In this document: positions 42,005 through 46,321 of the stretch, piece after piece
Numbering within the stretch: position 1 is the stretch's first letter
Layout of the letters: the number at the start of each line of letters is the position of its first letter
Assembly (NCBI GenBank): GCA_964522485.1
Contig: CAZFUS010000013.1
Span: forward strand, 1-46,321
DNA length: 46,321 nt
Origin: Methylohalomonas sp964522485
GTDB lineage: Bacteria > Pseudomonadota > Gammaproteobacteria > Methylohalomonadales > Methylohalomonadaceae
Direction of reading: 5' to 3'
Notes under the pieces: model-generated
Told to the model about the DNA's origin: nothing
Databases searched by the model: none
Seen by the model: the letters and a program-made list of their open reading frames with translations, nothing else
Position numbers and translations under genes: made by a program

Positions 42005-42329
42005 TGTCGCTCCGGATTTTGAGATTGAAGAGGTAATCGAGAACAGTCACCCATGTCTGGCCGGCCATTTCCCGGGCAATCCTATCGTCCCCGCGGTGGT
42101 TCTGCTGGACATGGTGGTTGCCGCTATGGAGCGGTGGCGTCCCGGTCGCCAGGTTACTGCCGTGCGATTGGCAAAATTCCTGGAACCGTTGCGGCCCGGT
42201 GTAGCGTTTCGCATTGCGCTCAGAACAGGGAGCAATGACCTGACGCGGTTTCAGTGCACTGTCGAGGGTCGAATCATAGCCGAGGGTATCATTGACGCCC
42301 TCCCCATCATGGTCGCTACGGATGTCTGA
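41997..42329 (+). CDS. Hotdog-fold 3-hydroxyacyl-ACP dehydratase-like protein
   Basis: A 110-residue FabA/FabZ-like domain: ENSHPCLAGHFPGNPIVPAVVLLDMVV, the conserved GHFPGxPxxPxVxLLE-type motif with the catalytic His, but Asp where FabZ has Glu. VRLAKFLEPLRPGVAFRIAL is the second family segment. In polyene synthesis it would dehydrate beta-hydroxy intermediates to form conjugated double bonds. Overlaps both neighbours by eight bases, so the ligase, dehydratase and methyltransferase are tightly coupled. Confidence 0.9.
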   Translation: MVDVAPDFEIEEVIENSHPCLAGHFPGNPIVPAVVLLDMVVAAMERWRPGRQVTAVRLAKFLEPLRPGVAFRIALRTGSNDLTRFQCTVEGRIIAEGIIDALPIMVATDV

Positions 42330-43500
42330 TTCCGATACGTTGTTACTGGATCCGCGGATGAAGATGTTACTGGCGAATTATCCGCCAGCGCTGTTTCCCG
42401 AAGGCTTGTACCGCAGTATCGAATTGCTGGAACGTTACAGTCAGGATCTGGCCATCGGGCTGCTGGATCAACTCGATGTTCCGGCGCGGTTGAAAACCTG
42501 GCAGACAGTCGGAGCACTGATCCAGGGGCTCGGTTATACGGCGCAATTCGCTACCGCGCTGGGCTGGCTCCTGGAGCGTCTGGTCGAGTCTGAAGCGATC
42601 GAAAAGGAAGTGCGTGGCACAGAACGGTACTATCGTTTGCGCCACGAACTCTGGCAACCGGAGCTGGAGTCACTGCGGGCGTCTGTACTTGCGATCGATC
42701 CTGCCAATGCCGCCGCCCTGGATCTGATGGACCGGGCCGCAATGGCTTATCCGGCCGTTGCCCGCGGCGAGCTCAGTGGTGAACAGGCCCTCTTCGGAGC
42801 CGGGGAGATCGGCTTATGGCTGGTCTATTTCGATAACGGCAATCCAACTTATGCCATCAACAACAGTCTGGCCGCACATGCCATTGCCGGCCGGCTGCTC
42901 GACAAACCCCGCATACGCATCCTGGAACTGGGGGCAGGTGCCGGTAGCGCAGCCGAAGCCTTGCTGAACGTGCTGATCGAGCAGGGCCTTTCCGATCGGC
43001 TCGAGCGTTACGTGATCACCGAGCCGAATACTTTTTTCCGCCGCCGCGCCGAGCGCCATCTGAAAAAACATTTCGGACATTTGCCGCTCAGCTTTGCCGG
43101 GCTTGATATCGATCGGGACTGGTGTGAACAGGGCTTTGCCGGCGAAAGTTACGATCTGATCTTCGGCGTCAACGTCTTTCATGTAGCCCATGATCTGTCG
43201 TTCAGTCTCGACCAGGCGCGCAGGCGGCTGGTTCCGGGCGGCTGGCTGGTGGTGGGCGAATGCCTGCGCCCGTCGCCGTGGCAACCGATCTTTCCCGAAT
43301 TCATGTTTCAGATCCTGGACGGCTTTATGCACGTCAAGCTGGAGCCCGAGACGCGGCCGAATCCCGGTTTTCTTACCGCTGCGCAATGGCGTCAGGCCTT
43401 TGCCCGCGCGGGCTTCGGGCACAGCGAGGTCGCGCCCGACGTTGAGCGCATTCACGAGCTGTATCCATATTTCTTCACCGGAGCAATCTGTGGTCGCTGA
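42322..43500 (+). CDS. SAM-dependent methyltransferase
   Basis: A 392-residue class I methyltransferase with an N-terminal helical region (~1-120, LLERYSQDLAIGLLDQLDVP...) of the dimerisation type. Motif I is RILELGAGAGSAAEALL, motif II-like region RYVITEPN, acidic DLIFGVNVFHVAHD and LVPGGWLVVGECLRPSPWQP. ATG 42322 overlaps the hotdog stop; the frame is open farther upstream but only inside that gene. In this cluster it could O- or C-methylate the aryl head group. The N-terminal region resembles polyketide-type methyltransferase domains. Confidence 0.9.
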   Translation: MSDSDTLLLDPRMKMLLANYPPALFPEGLYRSIELLERYSQDLAIGLLDQLDVPARLKTWQTVGALIQGLGYTAQFATALGWLLERLVESEAIEKEVRGTERYYRLRHELWQPELESLRASVLAIDPANAAALDLMDRAAMAYPAVARGELSGEQALFGAGEIGLWLVYFDNGNPTYAINNSLAAHAIAGRLLDKPRIRILELGAGAGSAAEALLNVLIEQGLSDRLERYVITEPNTFFRRRAERHLKKHFGHLPLSFAGLDIDRDWCEQGFAGESYDLIFGVNVFHVAHDLSFSLDQARRRLVPGGWLVVGECLRPSPWQPIFPEFMFQILDGFMHVKLEPETRPNPGFLTAAQWRQAFARAGFGHSEVAPDVERIHELYPYFFTGAICGR

Positions 43501-43788
43501 CGGGAGTATGCCTGCCTGATTGCCGGTGTGTGTGTCCAGGGCGGGCGATGATAACGTTAAGTATGTTTTTCGATAAACACGGCACGCTTCTTGAGACGAA
43601 CCACTGGGCGATGACCGTGGATGCCGTATGATAGGAGAGCTGCTGGAGAATGTGTGCTGGTGCGCGCAATGGCGGCTGTCGTGCACAGCGCGGGTTTTGA
43701 GCCAGCGCGAATCAGCGCATGATATAGTGAATCCGAGTACGGTAGCTGACAGTAAGCCAATAATAGTTATAACTTTTTGAGGTAAATC
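43501..43788 (+). promoter_or_regulatory. Intergenic region with a possible promoter for the ACP operon
   Basis: No gene supported in 288 bases. TTGAGC about 43696-43701 and TGATAT about 43719-43724 are 17 apart and could be a weak sigma-70 promoter; TATAGT overlaps the second box. GAGG precedes the ACP start. This is the only large gap in the rightward cluster, so a second transcript may begin here. Confidence 0.35.
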
Positions 43789-44061
43789 ATGGGAAGCAAT
43801 CTTTCACCCGGCGAACGGGAACTGGCCGGTCTGATCGTCGAAACACTGAATCTGGAGGAGGTTGACGCCGACGCGATCGAGCCCGAAGCACCGTTATTCG
43901 GCGATGGTCTGGGGTTGGATTCCATCGATGCACTGGAACTGTCGCTGATGATCTCGACGCGCTACGGTATACAACTGCGCTCCGACGATCCCGACAACAA
44001 ACACACCTTCGCCTCCCTGCGTTCGCTGAACAATTACATCGAGCAACACCGCGTCAAGTAA
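43789..44061 (+). CDS. Acyl carrier protein
   Basis: A 90-residue ACP. The phosphopantetheine site is GLGLDSIDALELSL with Ser ~45. Flanking helices (ERELAGLIVETLNLEEVDAD, ISTRYGIQL, FASLRSLNNYIEQH) fit the fold. It is slightly longer than FabC-type ACP and of the sort found in aryl-polyene clusters, where the growing polyene is carried. GAGG lies seven bases before ATG 43789. Confidence 0.94.
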   Translation: MGSNLSPGERELAGLIVETLNLEEVDADAIEPEAPLFGDGLGLDSIDALELSLMISTRYGIQLRSDDPDNKHTFASLRSLNNYIEQHRVK

Positions 44062-44088
44062 AGTCCGCGACTTAATAAAATTATTTCC

Positions 44089-45048
44089 GTGGCAGTTAAT
44101 CCAATCTCCGATCAGCGCTGGACCGACTTTCCAGAGCGCGGCATGCCGTCCATGCTGCGGCTGATCCACTGGATCGCCACGCGTATCGGCCGCTGGGCCG
44201 CACGGCTGCTGTTGTACCCGATCACGCTGTACTTTCTGCTGCGGGCAGGAGCGGCCAGGCGTGCGTCGCGCGAATATCTCAGGCGCGTCCTCGGCCACGA
44301 ACCCGGCTGGCGGCACATCTTCCGGCATATTTTCTGTTTTGGCACCACGATTCTGGACCGTGTCTACTTCCTGGGCGGCCAGATCGAACGCTTCGATGTA
44401 CGTATTCACCAGCCGGACGTTTTCTTCCGGCAGGTGGAAAAGGGCCGCGGCTGTATACTGCTTGGTTCGCACCTGGGCAGTTTCGAGGTACTCCGGGTAC
44501 TGGCCGTATCAAGGCCCAGTTTGCGGCTCAGGGTATTGATGGATGTGGAGCACAACCGCGATATCACACGGCTTCTGGACGCTATCAATCCCGAGATCGC
44601 CGCCACTGTCATCGCACCGGGCAGACCGGATACGTTATTGAAGGTCAAGGAGAGTCTGGACGCCGGCTATTTGATCGGAACACTGGGCGATCGTGTCGGC
44701 GGTGATCGTAATACAGCACGCTGCAGGTTTCTCGGTGCGCCTGCCGAGTTTCCCGCCGGGCCGGTGCTGCTGGCCGCTGTCATGAAATGCCCCGTCGTTT
44801 TGTTCTTCGGCCTTTACCGCGGCGGTAACCGCTACGACGTGCATTTTGAATTATTTGCCGAACAGATAATGCTGGATCGCAATCAGCGCCAGCAGGCAGT
44901 GGAAGATTGGACACAGCAGTATGCAACGCGGCTTGAGCATTATGCCAGACAAGCGCCTTATAACTGGTTTAATTTTTATCCCTTCTGGTATATTTCTCGT
45001 GAACAGTGTTCCGGTTCCCCTGACGTTGCCGATCATTCCAGAGTCTGA
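44089..45048 (+). CDS. LpxL/HtrB-like acyltransferase
   Basis: A 319-residue membrane-associated acyltransferase of the lipid A lauroyltransferase family: helix ARLLLYPITLYFLLRAG, ASREYLRRVLG, HIFCFGTTILDRVYFLGG, the catalytic GCILLGSHLGSFEVLR (H-x4-E type), LGDRVGG and FPAGPVLLAAVMKCPVVLFFGLY. In aryl-polyene clusters such enzymes are thought to attach the polyene acid to a lipid or sugar anchor. The start is GTG 44089; there is no strong ribosome site and ATG 44143 is possible, but the N-terminus MAVNP..D..W..FPERG matches the family style. Confidence 0.9.
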   Translation: MAVNPISDQRWTDFPERGMPSMLRLIHWIATRIGRWAARLLLYPITLYFLLRAGAARRASREYLRRVLGHEPGWRHIFRHIFCFGTTILDRVYFLGGQIERFDVRIHQPDVFFRQVEKGRGCILLGSHLGSFEVLRVLAVSRPSLRLRVLMDVEHNRDITRLLDAINPEIAATVIAPGRPDTLLKVKESLDAGYLIGTLGDRVGGDRNTARCRFLGAPAEFPAGPVLLAAVMKCPVVLFFGLYRGGNRYDVHFELFAEQIMLDRNQRQQAVEDWTQQYATRLEHYARQAPYNWFNFYPFWYISREQCSGSPDVADHSRV

Positions 45049-45054
45049 CCTGTC

Positions 45055-45498
45055 TTGCCAATCGAAAGAACCACGCTCTGCAATCTGATTCCACATACTG
45101 GCGCCATGTGCCTGCTGGATCGTATCGAGGAATGGGATGACGATGTCATCGTCTGCATCAGTCAGTCACATCGTGCGCCGGAAAATCCGCTGCGTCGCAA
45201 CGGTCGGCTGTCGGCCTTGCATGTTTTCGAGTACGCGGCCCAGGCGGCGGCGGCGCACGGCGCCCTTTTGACCGGTGTGCGGGATGCCGAGCCGCGGGTC
45301 TTCGCCGCCCTGCGCGATGCATATCTGTCACATGCATATCTGGACGCGATCGAAGCACCTCTTGAGATTATTTCCACGCGGTTGTTAGTCGACGGCGGGA
45401 ATGCAGTCTATTCGACGGAGATCCGTGGCGGCGGCTCGACGATTGCCAGGGCACGTCTTTTCCTGATGGTTGCGCGGCCGTTGAGCAATGAAGCATAA
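45055..45498 (+). CDS. Second hotdog-fold (ApeP-like) dehydratase
   Basis: A 147-residue protein with IPHTGAMCLLDRIEEWDDDVIVC, the pattern of the ApeP/FabA-like subfamily in aryl-polyene clusters, and LSALHVFEYAAQAAAAHGAL as central helix. Start TTG 45055, six bases after the acyltransferase stop. With the dehydratase at 41997 it gives two hotdog subunits, as in the APE clusters where a paired heterodimeric dehydratase is known. Its end overlaps the next gene. Confidence 0.86.
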   Translation: MPIERTTLCNLIPHTGAMCLLDRIEEWDDDVIVCISQSHRAPENPLRRNGRLSALHVFEYAAQAAAAHGALLTGVRDAEPRVFAALRDAYLSHAYLDAIEAPLEIISTRLLVDGGNAVYSTEIRGGGSTIARARLFLMVARPLSNEA

Positions 45499-46069
45499 GT
45501 CCGTATGGAAATGGCATTTGATCGTGCCGCTCGCGTGCCTGTTTCATACTGCCGGCGCGGGTGAATTTACGTTAGATGAATTAATGACGGCCTTTTCCAG
45601 GGTGGATGCGGTATCCGCCGAATTCCGCGAGGTCAGGAGACTCGAGATTCTGCAGGCGCCGCTGATTTCCACCGGTACACTGTGCTATCGCGCGCCCGAT
45701 ACATTTGTGAAAGAGTCCCTCGAGCCGCGTCGCGAGCGGGTGGCCATACGCGGCGATGAAGTCCGGATCACTGACGGTGCTGACACGAAAGTTTTATCAC
45801 TGGACGCGCATCCAGCCCTGCGCGCCTTTGCGGAATCGTTTCGGGCGACACTTGCCGGCGATCGCGCGGCGCTGGAACGCTATTATCGTGTGCGGCTGGA
45901 AGGTGATCGTGACGAGTGGACTTTGCGACTGGTACCGCGTGCCGATGCCGCTGCCGCGATGGTCAGTTCCATCACGCTGCGCGGTGCGGATGCGCGTGTC
46001 GACAGCATCGAAACGCTGCGGACCGGTGGCGAACGCAGCATGATGACGATCGAACCAAAGCAGCCCTGA
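45488..46069 (+). CDS. LolA-like periplasmic carrier
   Basis: A 193-residue secreted protein (signal to ...FHTAGA). It resembles outer-membrane lipoprotein carrier LolA: LDELMTAFSRVDAVSAEFREVRR, then LISTGTLCYRAPDTFVKES and the repeated beta strands (ERVAIRGDEVRITDG, RVDSIETLRTGGERSMMTI). LolA-like proteins are regular members of aryl-polyene clusters and probably ferry the lipid-linked product through the periplasm to the outer membrane. Overlaps the preceding stop by 11 bases. Confidence 0.88.
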   Translation: MKHKSVWKWHLIVPLACLFHTAGAGEFTLDELMTAFSRVDAVSAEFREVRRLEILQAPLISTGTLCYRAPDTFVKESLEPRRERVAIRGDEVRITDGADTKVLSLDAHPALRAFAESFRATLAGDRAALERYYRVRLEGDRDEWTLRLVPRADAAAAMVSSITLRGADARVDSIETLRTGGERSMMTIEPKQP

Positions 46070-46084
46070 TAGTTACGGCCCTGC

Positions 46085-46321
46085 ATGAGCGCTAAACGCC
46101 GGTTCATAGCAGTCGTCATCTGGTTATCGTTTGTGCTGGTCTGCCTGTGGCTGAACCTGGCTCACATCCGGGTCAGCACCGATCTTGAGCCTTTTCTCCT
46201 CGATGAAAGCCAGGCGGGTCAGCTGCTCGCGCAGCTGGGTGAAGGCCCGGCGCAACGGCTGATTCTGATCGGCATCGCCGAGGGCACGGAAGCGGAGCGG
46301 GCCGACGCCAGCCGGCAGCTG
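46085..46321 (+). CDS. MMPL/RND-type exporter, N-terminal part only
   Basis: The first 79 residues of a protein truncated by the right edge. It starts SAKRRFIAVVIWLSFVLVCL, one membrane helix, followed by VSTDLEPFLLDESQAGQLLAQLGEGPAQRLILIGI, the beginning of the first periplasmic domain of the predicted exporters of the MMPL family in aryl-polyene and xanthomonadin clusters. Placement after the LolA-like gene supports this. ATG 46085. Confidence 0.82.
   Translation, partial: MSAKRRFIAVVIWLSFVLVCLWLNLAHIRVSTDLEPFLLDESQAGQLLAQLGEGPAQRLILIGIAEGTEAERADASRQL

Noticed and set aside
1..46321. CRISPR array, prophage or insertion-sequence transposase
   Set aside because: No regularly spaced direct repeats, no cas-like genes, no transposase motifs and no phage structural genes were seen on either strand.

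Overview
The window looks like a scaffold from a gammaproteobacterium, possibly an uncultured relative of the Chromatiales or Xanthomonadales. The evidence is protein resemblance and gene order: a bolA-dam-dapE block, yciO, trpS, scpA-scpB, rluB, tpiA-secG-tRNA-Leu(GAG), a gammaproteobacterial YfiR/YfiN pair, a Tad pilus locus and a xanthomonadin-like aryl-polyene cluster. A run of exactly 100 N (8542-8641) shows it is scaffolded, and the two flanks of that gap are the same sequence.

Left third (1-10934), housekeeping core. The end of icd is followed by a decayed DUF1775/YcnI-type gene broken by a nonsense codon and a 23-bp tandem duplication, then a cold-shock gene with a bidirectional terminator. 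A tight minus-strand operon yciB-yciI-bolA-dam-dapE follows, in which each gene overlaps the next by a few bases and dam has no ordinary start codon. On the plus strand come yciO, trpS (with a four-cysteine pattern like that of iron-sulphur TrpRS enzymes), scpA, scpB, rluB, tpiA, secG and tRNA-Leu(GAG).

Middle (10935-21440). Immediately after the tRNA the content changes to AT-richer accessory DNA: a frameshifted HNH-like remnant, an SRAP/YedK gene lacking its catalytic N-terminus, and two small unknown ORFs. Next come c-di-GMP genes: a degenerate-GGDEF/EAL protein, and an operon of a TonB-dependent receptor, a YfiR-like periplasmic inhibitor and a CHASE8-HAMP-GAF-GGDEF cyclase, preceded by a strongly structured leader. 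A receiver-AraC regulator with Glu in place of the phospho-acceptor Asp lies just before the pilus genes.

Tad/Flp pilus locus (21447-34281), all plus strand: pilin, prepilin peptidase, AAA+ ATPase, CpaB, secretin, small lipoprotein, TadG, two TadE/F pseudopilins, TadZ, TadA, TadB, TadC and the TPR lipoprotein TadD. It looks complete. The preceding c-di-GMP and regulator genes make a coherent surface-attachment region.

Right part (34282-46321). A 1.26-kb stretch contains a chimeric relic: the 3' end of a MipA/OmpV paralogue joined head-to-head to the 3' end of a paralogue of the cyclase described above. Then come a CYP152-type fatty-acid peroxygenase with a one-base frameshift in a G7 run beside the haem cysteine, a small Cys-rich protein, and a divergent aryl-polyene-like cluster. 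Leftward: flavin halogenase, XanB2-type chorismatase, MipA. Rightward: AMP ligase, hotdog dehydratase, methyltransferase, ACP, LpxL-like acyltransferase, second hotdog protein, LolA-like carrier and the start of an MMPL/RND exporter. The likely logic is a hydroxybenzoate starter from chorismate, activated, loaded on ACP and extended (ketosynthases are presumably past the right edge), halogenated and/or methylated, then exported to the outer membrane.
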